Source: RGIG6353 sp045660745
Lineage (GTDB): Bacteria > Bacillota > Clostridia > Oscillospirales > SIG627
Length of the DNA: 52,886 bases
Assembly: GCA_045660745.1 (NCBI GenBank)
Contig: JAZREJ010000009.1
Location: 1 to 52,886, forward strand
Reading direction: 5' to 3'
Shown here: in pieces, positions 30,627-39,651 of the stretch
Layout of the letters: the number at the start of each line of letters is the position of its first letter
How positions within the stretch are numbered: the stretch's first letter is position 1
The notes under the pieces: model-generated
Told to the model about the DNA's origin: nothing
What the model saw: only the letters and a program-made list of their open reading frames with translations
The model's database searches: none
Translations under genes and position numbers: made by a program

Positions 30627-31457
30627 TTATTTTATAATCTTCTTCATGGCGTTGGCAATTTCCGAAAGGAAGTCCTCGGGAGTCTTGCTTCCGTCATTGA
30701 AAAGTTCTGCCGAAACGGGTCCGTCATAGCCTGCCGACTTAAGTGCAGGTATAAGACTTTCAAAGTCAGCGTCACCCTCAAAAAGAGCGCACCAAACACC
30801 ACCGAGATGATATGTGGAAGACTTTTTGAAATCTTTGATATGAACCTTTTTGATGTATTTGCCTATTATCTCAATCCACCATTCGGGACGGCCGAATTCA
30901 AGCATATTTCCTGCGTCAAAGTAGATTCCAACGTAAGGATTATTAATAGCATCAAGTACGTACTTGGCATCATTGGGGGAAAGGAAGAACTGGTTCCATA
31001 CGTTTTCGATGCCTATGTTGATACCTTTTTCCTTTATTTCATCTTCCATATCGCGGAAAATTTTGATAGTGTTTTCAAAGCTTTTTTTGTAACCTGCAAC
31101 GGGGTCAAGGCTTGTTACAACAAGAATTGTGTCAGCGCCTATTCCACGAGCCACCTCAATCTGCTTTCTCATAACCTTCACGGCTTCTGCACTCTTTGCG
31201 GGGTCAGAGGATCCGAATGCGGGTGTTGACCAATATGCACCGGTTGATACACTCTCAACGGCAACACCGTATTTTTTGATAAGCTCACGCACCTGAGAAT
31301 AAAGCTTTTCGTCAGATTCGTATGTAAATGAATGCTCACCACCACCGAGGTCTACGTTAAGCTCAATACACTCAAAACCAAGTTTGCTTGCAGTTTCGAA
31401 CACTTTTTCGAAATTCCATGTATCCGGGAATGCCCATGCGTTAATAGATCTTTTCAT
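30627..31457 (-). CDS. Sugar phosphate isomerase/epimerase (xylose-isomerase-like TIM barrel)
   Basis: A 276-aa member of PF01261. Metal-binding segments are MKRSINAWAFPDTW, NIGIENVWNQFFLSPNDAKYVLD (E near 150), VGIYFDAGNMLEF, KVHIKDFKKS and PVSAELFND. It is a paralogue of the next gene upstream, sharing NPxVGxYFDxGNM and the HIKDFK pattern. Such enzymes epimerise or isomerise keto sugars and sugar acids in the cytoplasm; the substrate is not readable. AAAGGAG precedes the ATG. Co-transcribed with its paralogue. Confidence 0.85.
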   Translation of the reverse strand: MKRSINAWAFPDTWNFEKVFETASKLGFECIELNVDLGGGEHSFTYESDEKLYSQVRELIKKYGVAVESVSTGAYWSTPAFGSSDPAKSAEAVKVMRKQIEVARGIGADTILVVTSLDPVAGYKKSFENTIKIFRDMEDEIKEKGINIGIENVWNQFFLSPNDAKYVLDAINNPYVGIYFDAGNMLEFGRPEWWIEIIGKYIKKVHIKDFKKSSTYHLGGVWCALFEGDADFESLIPALKSAGYDGPVSAELFNDGSKTPEDFLSEIANAMKKIIK

Positions 31458-31520
31458 TGCTTTTCTCCTTTATGTTATATCTACCAATATGATACTACAA
31501 AAAGTTTCGTTTGTCTATAG

Positions 31521-32366
31521 TTATTTTGCCATAGCAGCGATTTTTCTCATGCTAAGATAAAGACTCTTAATATAGTCTTCATGTGAAATGTCGGGGTTTG
31601 AGTTTGCCACTTCAGCCGTTATAACGTCATCGTATCCTGCCTCGCGAAGAAGCTTCATACACTTTTCAAAATCAACGTCGCCGTCAAAAAGGTGACAGAA
31701 GGTTCCTCCGCTGTTGTATCCGTCATTTCTCTTGAAATCCTTTATGTGTACCTTCTTTATATAGTTTCCAAGAGAGGTTATCCAATATTCAGGTTCTGAA
31801 AAAGCTACCATATTACCTATGTCAAAGTAAAGACCGACGAGAGGATTGTCGATTTTGTCAAGTATGTATTTAACGTCAAGCGGAGACATGAAAAAGCGGT
31901 TCCATACGTTTTCAAGACCGATGTTGATACCTGCTTCCTTGATCTCTTCCTCCATATCACGGAATACTTTAATCGTAAGCTCAATGCTCTGTGTATAGCC
32001 TGTATCTTTGTCAAGATTTGTTACAACAAGTATTGAATCTGCTCCAATCGCGCGTGCGGCTTCAATCTGCTTTCTCAGTATTCTTATTGCGTCAGCACTT
32101 TTGGACGGATCGCTTGAACCAAATGCTCCAACGCTCCAATATGCACCGGAAGCAACGCTTCTTACTTCAACTCCGAATTCCTTTATAAGAGATCTGATCT
32201 CGGCGTAATTCTCTTCTGTGGACTCTAAGTTCAATACTTTGCTTGAGTCTCCTGTAAGTGCTAACCAAAGCTCGATCGCGTCATAACCGAGTTCTGCGGC
32301 TTTTGCAAACTGCTCTCTGAAGGTCCCGCTTTTTACAAGTCCGTGACCACCTGTTGCTATTTTCAT
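31521..32366 (-). CDS. Sugar phosphate isomerase/epimerase, paralogue
   Basis: A 281-aa TIM-barrel protein of PF01261, strongly similar along its length to the product of the gene downstream. Motifs are NIGLENVWNRFFMSPLDVKYILD, VGLYFDIGNMVAFSEPEYW and KKVHIKDFKRND, and the C-terminal VITAEVANS. The tandem pair probably arose by duplication and may act on related substrates. The ATG follows AAGGAG. It is divergent from an AraC regulator, which probably controls both genes. Confidence 0.85.
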   Translation of the reverse strand: MKIATGGHGLVKSGTFREQFAKAAELGYDAIELWLALTGDSSKVLNLESTEENYAEIRSLIKEFGVEVRSVASGAYWSVGAFGSSDPSKSADAIRILRKQIEAARAIGADSILVVTNLDKDTGYTQSIELTIKVFRDMEEEIKEAGINIGLENVWNRFFMSPLDVKYILDKIDNPLVGLYFDIGNMVAFSEPEYWITSLGNYIKKVHIKDFKRNDGYNSGGTFCHLFDGDVDFEKCMKLLREAGYDDVITAEVANSNPDISHEDYIKSLYLSMRKIAAMAK

Positions 32367-32443
32367 CTTTTTTCTCCTTGAATGATGGATTTTTTGTTTG
32401 TTGACTGTTATAAAAGTTTTCGATACAAAAAGCTAAAAAAACA

Positions 32444-32471
32444 TTGACCTTTTGCTCTTTTAGTGTATAAT
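32444..32471 (+). promoter_or_regulatory. Promoter of the AraC gene divergent from the epimerases
   Basis: TTGACC (32444-32449), a 16-base spacer and TATAAT (32466-32471). Transcription should start near 32478, so start codons of the longer frame before that point are excluded. Confidence 0.75.
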
Positions 32472-32537
32472 AACAGATGTGATATGTCAATGTCGGATTA
32501 TACTGTTTTGATGGACAAATCAACTGTAGGAGATAAA

Positions 32538-33383
32538 ATGGAAACGGTATTGTATTACAGAAACTCAGACAAAGCAAGCGGGGCTGCAAATATAGCGGAT
32601 TCTAAAAACTTTCTTGTTCCGAACTGTGCAGGATATATAACCTGGGATAAAAAGAACAGCGCGATAATCCCAACGCATCGCCACGACTATTATCTTTTGT
32701 ACGTTGATCGTGGCTCAATGAAGCTTTTGTCGGATAACGGGGAAGGACAGGAACTTCATCCCGGACAGTTTGTTTGCTTTTTTGCAGAGAACATATATCA
32801 GTATCAGACTCTTGACAATGGTGTATGCTATTATTTTATTCATTTCTCGGGGCATAGCGTTCTCGAGATTTTAGAACAGCTCGGAATAAAAAATTCCCGC
32901 GTTTATACAGCGGGAATAATTGAAAAAATTGTTAATGTCTGGTGTAGTCTTATTGCTGAGTTTTCTCATCAGGATAACTTGTTTTTGCTCAGATGTTCTT
33001 CGAAGTTAATTCAAATACTCACCTTACTGTCAGAAAGCTCTAACGCTTGCGGTGATTCTCTGTTTACTAAAAGACTTGGAGCGAGTATTGATTATATTCA
33101 TGGCAATTTCAACAAAGAAATAAGTATTCCTGAGCTTGCGCGTCTTGAGCATCTGTCAGTGAGCCGATATTACACTCTTTTTAAAGAGAATATGGGGTGC
33201 TCTCCTTCTGAGTATGTGATAGTTTTGCGTATGAACCGAGCCTGTACCATGATGCTTCAGAATAACGTGAGCGTTAAGGAGATAGCGTCACTTGTCGGTT
33301 ATCATGACGCATTTTATTTCAGCAGGCTTTTTAAAAAGTATATGGGTATATCTCCGGCAGAGTATAAAAAGCAGAATAAATAG
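32538..33383 (+). CDS. AraC-family transcriptional regulator
   Basis: A 281-aa regulator. ATG 32538, six bases after TAGGAG, is chosen because the promoter covers the upstream part of the frame. The N-terminal cupin has PTHRHDYYLLYVDRGSMKLL and LHPGQFVCFFAENIYQYQ. The double helix-turn-helix lies at the C-terminus (ISIPELARLEHLSVSRYYTLF and VSVKEIASLVGYHDAFYFSRLFKKYMG). It is divergent from the two epimerase genes, its probable targets, and ends two bases from a convergent phosphatase gene. Confidence 0.88.
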   Translation: METVLYYRNSDKASGAANIADSKNFLVPNCAGYITWDKKNSAIIPTHRHDYYLLYVDRGSMKLLSDNGEGQELHPGQFVCFFAENIYQYQTLDNGVCYYFIHFSGHSVLEILEQLGIKNSRVYTAGIIEKIVNVWCSLIAEFSHQDNLFLLRCSSKLIQILTLLSESSNACGDSLFTKRLGASIDYIHGNFNKEISIPELARLEHLSVSRYYTLFKENMGCSPSEYVIVLRMNRACTMMLQNNVSVKEIASLVGYHDAFYFSRLFKKYMGISPAEYKKQNK

Positions 33384-33384
33384 C

Positions 33385-34008
33385 TTATTTCCCGTTGTCG
33401 AAAACCGTTTTCATGTTTCCGAGATATCCGTCAAACGCATATTGTTCAACACGTCCGATGCCGTCTTCGTAAACAACGGTTGTTATTGACACGTTTGAAG
33501 CAATCGGAGTGGACGCTATAAGTGTATCGTCATTTCCGTTGTAGTAAGATGGCAAGAGTCTTATACATCCTCCGTGGGTTGCGATAAGCACAGTTTTACC
33601 TTTATTTTCAGCGGCAATTCTGTCGAGCGCTTTGCCTGAACGTGCTCTGACTTGATAAGTGTTCTCACCGTTAGGCGGAGTGTAGTTGTACTCGGTGCGC
33701 CATTTTTGATATTCTTCTCTTACTGAATCTATAGGAAGCCCCTCCCAATCTCCGAGGCTGGTCTCTTTGAGTCCGTCGTCACTGATGATTTCGAGAGGCT
33801 TATTTTTTATTATTGTCGCCGCTGTATCGTATGCACGGGACAGCGGGCTTGAATACACACTGTCAAAGCTGTACTTTTCAAGATATTTTGCTGCAAGCTC
33901 CGCTTGCTCAAACCCGAGTGATGTGAGAGGAGAGTCTGACTGGCCTCCAAAGGTTTTTTCAAGATTGGATTTACTCTGACCATGTCTTACTATTATTAAA
34001 GTTGTCAT
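33385..34008 (-). CDS. Histidine phosphatase family protein (phosphoglycerate mutase-like)
   Basis: A 207-aa phosphatase of the RHG family. The catalytic histidine is in IVRHGQSKSN (RHG at 8-10), and the second histidine in LIATHGGCIRLL. ETSLGDWEGLP is the usual EALGDWEG-type segment. Such proteins dephosphorylate sugar phosphates or cobalamin intermediates (CobC); nothing nearby belongs to cobalamin synthesis, so a general phosphatase is the safest call. It is convergent with the AraC gene, with only one base between stops. Confidence 0.88.
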   Translation of the reverse strand: MTTLIIVRHGQSKSNLEKTFGGQSDSPLTSLGFEQAELAAKYLEKYSFDSVYSSPLSRAYDTAATIIKNKPLEIISDDGLKETSLGDWEGLPIDSVREEYQKWRTEYNYTPPNGENTYQVRARSGKALDRIAAENKGKTVLIATHGGCIRLLPSYYNGNDDTLIASTPIASNVSITTVVYEDGIGRVEQYAFDGYLGNMKTVFDNGK

Positions 34009-34100
34009 TAAAATTCTCCTAAAAATGTGATATAATCCATTTTATTACCAAATATTTTATTTGTCAAGTGGATATGAGGATAAAAACATTGAATAAAGTC

Positions 34101-34184
34101 TTGACAATTTGTGTCGAAAGAGTTAAAATAAACAATGTGAATGTCGCAAGATAATATTGCGAAAATGAAAATGCCAAATTGGCA
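34101..34184 (+). promoter_or_regulatory. Promoter and leader of the BMP transporter
   Basis: TTGACA (34101-34106), a 17-base spacer and TAAAAT (34124-34129). The leader holds a TCGCAA/TTGCGA hairpin (34144-34162) and the palindrome TGCCAAATTGGCA (34172-34184) immediately before the AGGAGG site. The second one could affect ribosome access. Confidence 0.7.
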
Positions 34185-34196
34185 CAGGAGGAAAAA

Positions 34197-35519
34197 ATGA
34201 AAAAGTTTTTAGCACTTCTTCTTGCAACAGTAATGTTGCTCACCTGCGGTGTTCTTTTTGCAGCTTGCTCTGATGCTGAGCCCGAAGCTGAAGATGACGC
34301 AGCAAACACCCCCGTGGAAGACGAGTCCGATAAGCAGCCCGATGCTGACGAGACTCCGGTTGAAGAAACAACAGCATTTACAAAGACAAAGAAATTTGGT
34401 GTAATCCTTATCGGTGACGAAAACGAAGGTTACACATACGCTCACATCGACGGCATCAAGACTGCTGCTAAGGCACTTGGCGTTGCTGATGAGAACATTC
34501 TTTGGAAGTACACCGTTCCCGAGGATCAGACCTGCTACGATGCAGCTATCGACCTTATTGCAAACGGTTGTACCACCATCTTCTCCAACAGCTACGGTCA
34601 TCAGACATTTATGCAGACCGCTGCAAAGGAAAACCCCAAGGTTCAGTTCGTTGCTATGACCGGTGATACTGCGAGAGCTTCCGGACTCGGCAACTTCTCC
34701 AACGCATTTACCAAGGTATATGAATCCCGTTACGTATCCGGTGTTGTTGCAGGTCTTAAGCTTCAGGAGCTTGCCGCTAACAACCAGATCCCCGCTGAAA
34801 GCATTGATGCTAACGGCAACTATAAGATTGGTTACGTTGGTGCATTCCCCTACGCAGAGGTTGTTTCCGGTTACACCGCATTCTTCCTTGGCGTACAGTC
34901 CATCGTTCCCAACGTTGTAATGAAGGTTACCTACACCAACTCTTGGTTCGATATAACTGCTGAAGGTACAACTGCTGAAGCTCTTATGGCTGACGGTTGC
35001 ATTATCATTTGTCAGCACGCTGACTCTACCGGTGCTCCTCAGGCAGTTCAGGCAGCTTACGACAACGGCAAGACAGTATTCTCCGTTGGTTACAACATTT
35101 CCATGCTCGAGGTTGCTCCCGACGTTGCTCTTACTTCTGCTTCCAACAACTGGAGCCGTTACTATGAGTACGCAATGGGCGCTGCTATGAAGGGCGACAA
35201 GATTGATACCAACTGGTCACAGGGCTATGCTAACGATGCAGTTCGTATCACCGATCTCGGTCCCAACGTTGCAGCAGGCACCGCAGAAAAGGTTGCTGAT
35301 GTAATCGCTGCTATCAAGGATGGCACCCTCAACGTATTCGATACCTCCAAGTTCACCGTAGGCGGTAAGGTTGTTGAATCTGCATTCGCTACCGACTCCG
35401 ATGGCGACTGGACTCCCGATTCTGATGAGGCTGTATTCGACGGTTACTATCACGAGTCTTATTTCCAGAGCGCACCTTCCTTCCAGCTCAGAATAGACGG
35501 AATCACAGAAACCAACTAA
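34197..35519 (+). CDS. BMP-family substrate-binding lipoprotein of a nucleoside ABC importer
   Basis: A 440-aa extracellular lipoprotein. The signal peptide MKKFLALLLATVMLLTCGVL ends in a lipobox with lipid-carrying C24 (FAAC), followed by an acidic linker (about 25-57). The mature domain is of the Bmp/PnrA type (KFGVILIGDENEGYTYAHIDGI, TTIFSNSYGHQTFMQTAA, KIGYVGAFPYAEVVSGYTAFF). Family proteins bind purine nucleosides. ATG 34197 follows AGGAGG. Its codon use is strongly biased to preferred codons, which suggests high expression. A terminator follows before the ATPase gene. Confidence 0.92.
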   Translation: MKKFLALLLATVMLLTCGVLFAACSDAEPEAEDDAANTPVEDESDKQPDADETPVEETTAFTKTKKFGVILIGDENEGYTYAHIDGIKTAAKALGVADENILWKYTVPEDQTCYDAAIDLIANGCTTIFSNSYGHQTFMQTAAKENPKVQFVAMTGDTARASGLGNFSNAFTKVYESRYVSGVVAGLKLQELAANNQIPAESIDANGNYKIGYVGAFPYAEVVSGYTAFFLGVQSIVPNVVMKVTYTNSWFDITAEGTTAEALMADGCIIICQHADSTGAPQAVQAAYDNGKTVFSVGYNISMLEVAPDVALTSASNNWSRYYEYAMGAAMKGDKIDTNWSQGYANDAVRITDLGPNVAAGTAEKVADVIAAIKDGTLNVFDTSKFTVGGKVVESAFATDSDGDWTPDSDEAVFDGYYHESYFQSAPSFQLRIDGITETN

Positions 35520-35539
35520 TCCGAACAGGATTTTGAGAC

Positions 35540-35575
35540 AAAGGGAAGCAAAAACTTGCTTCCCTTTGCCCATTT
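35540..35575 (+). terminator. Terminator between the binding protein and ATPase genes
   Basis: AAAGGGAAGCA and TGCTTCCCTTT form a perfect 11-bp stem, followed by GCCCATTTTTAT. It would cut most transcripts after the binding-protein gene, so the lipoprotein is made in excess of the membrane parts. Confidence 0.8.
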
Positions 35576-35582
35576 TTATACA

Positions 35583-35737
35583 TAGGAAATTGCATCGCAA
35601 TTTGCACGTAACACAAAAGTCTACCTTGAAAATTGTGAGCGCAGGCGAACTTTATTATTAGTTGCCGGAGGAGACTTTTTTGGCTTGGCAGAGTTTTGCA
35701 CAATAAGTGTTTCGGGCGGACATCGCTTGATAATACA
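35583..35737. repeat. Intergenic repeat copy plus leader of the ABC ATPase
   Basis: It contains TAGGAAATTGC-ATC-GCAATTTGCA and ACAAAAGTCTACC, a degenerate copy of which occurs at 41854-41903. Downstream, AAAAGTCT (35615) can pair with AGACTTTT about 60 bases later, after the GCCGGAGG word shared with the 40.6-kb intergenic region. No open frame with an RBS is present. Confidence 0.45.
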
Positions 35738-35757
35738 CTCTTATCTTGGAGGATCAT

Positions 35758-37290
35758 ATGCAGGAATCGGCTTGCACTTTAAAGAACGTAAAAAAGGTTT
35801 TTGGAAGCGTTGTAGCTAACAACAACGTAAATCTTGATATACGTCGCGGTGAGATACTTTCGCTTCTCGGCGAAAACGGAAGCGGTAAGACTACTCTTAT
35901 GAATATCTTGTCGGGTATTTATTTCCCCGATGAAGGAGAAATATATGTTAACGGGAAGCTTGTAACCATTCGCTCCCCGAAGGATGCCTTTGATCTCGGC
36001 ATCGGTATGATACATCAGCATTTTAAACTGGTAGATGTTTTCACGGCGGCTGAAAACGTGGTATTGGGTCTTGAGGAGAAAACTCGCTTTAATCTCAAAA
36101 ATGTTGCCGCAAAAATTGAGGAAATCTGTGAAAAATACGGATTTCAGATAGACCCTAATAAGAAAGTATATAACATGTCTGTTTCTGAAAAACAGACACT
36201 TGAGATAATAAAGGTACTGTATCGCGGTGCGGATATTCTCATACTTGATGAGCCTACAGCAGTACTTACCCCACAGGAATCCGAAACTCTATTTTCGGTT
36301 ATCCGCAATATGAAAAAGCACGGCAAGGCTATCGTAATTATTACTCACAAGCTTCACGAGGTGCTGTCTGTTTCCGACAGAGTTGCCATTTTGCGTAAAG
36401 GCGAATATATAGGAACTGTCAATACTGCTGATGCGACCGAGCTTTCACTTACAGAAATGATGGTTGGCGCAAAGGTTGAGCTTAATATTGAAAGACCTGA
36501 TCCGGTGAATCCGCAGAAGAGACTGTCAGTTTCTTCCCTTAATTGTAAGAACGCAGAAGGAGTACCGGTGCTTAAAGATATCAATTTTGATGTTTACGGC
36601 GGAGAAATACTCGGTATTGCAGGTATTTCGGGTTGCGGACAGAAAGAACTTCTTGAAGCAATAGCAGGACTTCAGGTGTGCGAGGAAGGCTCCAGTATCG
36701 AGTATGTGCCCACTGACGGTACGGATGAAGTTTCTCTAATCGGTCTTTCTCCTAAAAAGATAAGACAGCTTGGTGTTGCGCTTTCTTTTGTACCGGAGGA
36801 CAGACTTGGTATGGGACTTGTAGGCTCCATGGGTATGACCGAGAATATGATGCTTAAGGAGTATAATCATGGTCACTTTATATTCACGAGCACTAAAGAG
36901 CCTCATGATCTTGCCGAAAAGATACGCGAAGAGCTCGGCGTTGTAACACCGGGTCTTTCAACTCCTGTAAGACGTCTTTCCGGCGGTAATGTTCAAAAAG
37001 TTCTTGTTGGTCGTGAGATTGCAGCGGCACCGTCGGTGCTTATGACTGCTTACGCTGTAAGAGGTCTTGATATCAATACTTCTTATACCATATATCATTT
37101 GCTCAATGAACAGAAAAAGAAGGGAGTTGCCGTTATATACGTCGGTGAGGATCTTGACGTTCTCCTCGCTCTTTGTGACAGAATACTTGTACTTGCTCAA
37201 GGCGAGATAACAGGTATTGTTAACGGCAGAGAAGCTACCAAGGAAGAGGTAGGACTTCTTATGACAGGAAAGAAGGAGGCGAAACAATGA
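35758..37290 (+). CDS. ABC importer ATPase, two fused nucleotide-binding domains
   Basis: A 510-aa ATPase of the RbsA/NupO type. The first domain has a full Walker A (GENGSGKT) and Walker B (ILILDEPTAVLTP). The second has a changed Walker A (GISGCGQKE) and, where PTRGLD is usual, AVRGLD, so the second site is likely inactive for hydrolysis. The signature RLSGGNVQK is preserved. ATG 35758 follows GGAGG by five bases. It energises the nucleoside importer with the two permeases that follow in overlapping genes. Confidence 0.93.
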   Translation: MQESACTLKNVKKVFGSVVANNNVNLDIRRGEILSLLGENGSGKTTLMNILSGIYFPDEGEIYVNGKLVTIRSPKDAFDLGIGMIHQHFKLVDVFTAAENVVLGLEEKTRFNLKNVAAKIEEICEKYGFQIDPNKKVYNMSVSEKQTLEIIKVLYRGADILILDEPTAVLTPQESETLFSVIRNMKKHGKAIVIITHKLHEVLSVSDRVAILRKGEYIGTVNTADATELSLTEMMVGAKVELNIERPDPVNPQKRLSVSSLNCKNAEGVPVLKDINFDVYGGEILGIAGISGCGQKELLEAIAGLQVCEEGSSIEYVPTDGTDEVSLIGLSPKKIRQLGVALSFVPEDRLGMGLVGSMGMTENMMLKEYNHGHFIFTSTKEPHDLAEKIREELGVVTPGLSTPVRRLSGGNVQKVLVGREIAAAPSVLMTAYAVRGLDINTSYTIYHLLNEQKKKGVAVIYVGEDLDVLLALCDRILVLAQGEITGIVNGREATKEEVGLLMTGKKEAKQ

Positions 37291-38387
37291 GTACACCAAA
37301 CCGCGAACCGCTTGTGCGTCTTGTCAAGCGTCCGTCTATTGAATTGTGGAAGTCTATATTGATTCGCGCTGTAGCGATTCTCCTTTCACTTATTGTCAGT
37401 GCTGTATTGATAAACTTGATCACAGGACTTAATCCTATTAAGGTATACACCTCTATGTTCGAGGGAGTTTTCGGTAATGATATCCGTACATGGAACTCTA
37501 TTCGCGACATGATGCTTCTTTTGTGTATAGCAATAGGACTTGCTCCTGCATTTAAAATGAAGTTCTGGAATATTGGAGCCGAAGGTCAAATACTTGTAGG
37601 CGGTATTGCTTCTGCCGCGTGTATGATATATCTCGGCGACAAGCTTTCAACACCCGTGCTTCTTATTATAATGGCGGTTATCAGCTGTCTTGCGGGTGCT
37701 GTTTGGGGATTTATTCCCGCAATATTCAAGGCAAAATGGAACACAAACGAGACACTCTTCACTCTCATGATGAACTACGTTGCGATTCAGATAACCTCCT
37801 TCATGATAGATATATGGGATAAAAAAGGCTCCCATTCCGTCGGTGTTATTAATGCAGAAACGAGAAGTGGCTGGTTCCCGAAGATCGGTGGAGAGCAGTA
37901 TCTTTTAAACGTTATTATTGTTCTTGTCCTGACTGTCTTAATGTTTGTTTATCTTAAAAAGACCAAACAAGGATATGAGATAGCCGTTGTCGGTGAGTCA
38001 GAAAACACCGCACGATATGCAGGTATAAGCGTTAAAAAAGTAATTATACGAACAATGCTCATATCGGGCGCTATATGTGGTCTTGCAGGATTTATAGAGG
38101 TTGGAGGCGTTTCACATACAATCTCGGTAAATACTGCGGGTGGAAGAGGATTTACCGCTATTATCGTTGCGTGGCTTGCTAAGTTCAACACATTTACAAT
38201 GATACTTATATCCGCACTTCTTATATTCCTTGACAGAGGAGCAGCGCAGATTGCATCTGACTTTAACCTCAATGAATATGCATCCGAAATGGTTACAGGT
38301 ATTATTCTGTTCTTCATTCTCGGAAGTGAATTCTTTATAAACTATAAGCTCATATTCAGACATTTTCATAAGGAGGGCAAGGTATGA
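37287..38387 (+). CDS. Nucleoside ABC importer permease 1
   Basis: A 366-aa polytopic permease of the BPD_transp_2 family (NupP/YufP type). It has about nine hydrophobic segments and family hallmarks such as GLAPAFKMKFWNIGAEGQILVGGIAS and a VGESENTARYAGISVKK cytoplasmic loop. Typically for permease 1, it has an extended cytoplasmic N-terminus. The ATG overlaps the ATPase stop by four bases. It pairs with permease 2 to form the channel. Confidence 0.93.
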   Translation: MSTPNREPLVRLVKRPSIELWKSILIRAVAILLSLIVSAVLINLITGLNPIKVYTSMFEGVFGNDIRTWNSIRDMMLLLCIAIGLAPAFKMKFWNIGAEGQILVGGIASAACMIYLGDKLSTPVLLIIMAVISCLAGAVWGFIPAIFKAKWNTNETLFTLMMNYVAIQITSFMIDIWDKKGSHSVGVINAETRSGWFPKIGGEQYLLNVIIVLVLTVLMFVYLKKTKQGYEIAVVGESENTARYAGISVKKVIIRTMLISGAICGLAGFIEVGGVSHTISVNTAGGRGFTAIIVAWLAKFNTFTMILISALLIFLDRGAAQIASDFNLNEYASEMVTGIILFFILGSEFFINYKLIFRHFHKEGKV

Positions 38388-39568
38388 CACTCGCATCATT
38401 TATTGCATGGTTTACCGGTGCTTTTGTTTTCGGCATTGTAATAATGCTCGGATGTGTCGGCGAGACCCTCACTGAAAAATCCGGAAACCTCAACCTTGGT
38501 GTTCCGGGAATTATGTATCTTGGCGGTATTTCTTCGCTTGCCGCTGTGTTCATGGCACAGCTTAAGGTAAGAAATATGATAGCTGCTTCCGCCGCCATTT
38601 TTGTCGAGGCCGGAAATCGTGCTCAGGAATGGGTTCCCGATTCGGGTTGGCTCGACTTTTTGACCCAGCGCGTAACCTCTGCCATCACTGTTAAAGGTGC
38701 CGAGGCATCGTACAGAGTCTTTTATGATTTTAACGGTTGGGTTGGCGTTGTGATTGCTATTCTTGCCGCAATTGCCGGAGCAATGCTCGGTGGTCTTATC
38801 TATAGCTTTATTACAGTAACTCTTCGTGCAAATCAGAATGTTACAGGTCTTGCTCTTACCATCTTCGGCTCGGGCGTTGCTAACTTCTTTGGTGGCTCAC
38901 TCAATAAGCTCGCAGGTGGTGTAGGTCAGATATCAGTTAAGACGACAAGTGACGCATTCAGAACCTCTATTCCGGGTATTTCGACCGCATTCGGAAAGGT
39001 TTCGGAGCTTTTGTTTAATTACGGATTTTTCGCTTATATAGGAATCGTCATTGCAATTTTGGCGCATCTGTATCTTTCAAAAACACGCCACGGACTTAAC
39101 CTCAGAGCAGTCGGTGAGAATCCCGCAACCGCGGATGCGGCAGGTATTAACGTTACGAAATACAAATATCTTGCAACCTGTATAGGTGCAGGTATTTCGG
39201 GTCTCGGAGGTCTCTATTTTGTAATGGATTACATCAAAGGAACCTGGGCAAACGACGGCAGTATCGAGGCACTCGGTTGGCTTGCAGTAGCTCTTGTTAT
39301 ATTCACTAAGTGGAAGCCTATTAATGCTATTTGGGGCGCGTTCATTTTCGGTATGTGTTATTGGCTGTTCCTCTATATGCCTCAGAGTGTGTCAGTATTT
39401 CTTGCCGACCTATTTGGTGTACAGAAGATATCACACCTTCAGAGTCTTTATAAGATGGTGCCTTATCTTGTTACTATTGTTGTGCTTATTATCACAAGTC
39501 TTCGCAAGAGCCGTGAGAATCAGCCTCCTCAGAGTCTTGGACTTTCTTACTTCCGTGAGGATAGATAA
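38384..39568 (+). CDS. Nucleoside ABC importer permease 2
   Basis: A 394-aa membrane protein of the same family (NupQ/YufQ type). Hallmarks are LGCVGETLTEKSGNLNLGVPGIMYLGG at the N-terminus, NQNVTGLALTIFGSGVANFFGG, and the loop LNLRAVGENPATADAAGINVTKYKY. An extra segment of about 50 residues after the second helix (GNRAQEWVPDSGW...) is longer than in Bacillus homologues. It overlaps permease 1 by four bases and ends at a strong terminator, completing the importer operon. Confidence 0.93.
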   Translation: MTLASFIAWFTGAFVFGIVIMLGCVGETLTEKSGNLNLGVPGIMYLGGISSLAAVFMAQLKVRNMIAASAAIFVEAGNRAQEWVPDSGWLDFLTQRVTSAITVKGAEASYRVFYDFNGWVGVVIAILAAIAGAMLGGLIYSFITVTLRANQNVTGLALTIFGSGVANFFGGSLNKLAGGVGQISVKTTSDAFRTSIPGISTAFGKVSELLFNYGFFAYIGIVIAILAHLYLSKTRHGLNLRAVGENPATADAAGINVTKYKYLATCIGAGISGLGGLYFVMDYIKGTWANDGSIEALGWLAVALVIFTKWKPINAIWGAFIFGMCYWLFLYMPQSVSVFLADLFGVQKISHLQSLYKMVPYLVTIVVLIITSLRKSRENQPPQSLGLSYFREDR

Positions 39569-39572
39569 AGTT

Positions 39573-39600
39573 AAAACAGCGTCGAAAGACGCTGTTTTTC
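39573..39600 (+). terminator. Terminator of the nucleoside importer operon
   Basis: AAAACAGCGTC, GAAA loop, GACGCTGTTTT, then T: a perfect stem four bases after the stop. Confidence 0.92.
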
Positions 39601-39651
39601 TATTGCTAAATTTAGAATTATATGATAAAATGTTCTAAAGGAGTTGGATTT

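Noticed and set aside
34209..35018. 269-codon minus-strand frame opposite the BMP lipoprotein
   Set aside because: A shadow caused by the strongly biased codons of the real gene; no RBS and no recognisable motif.
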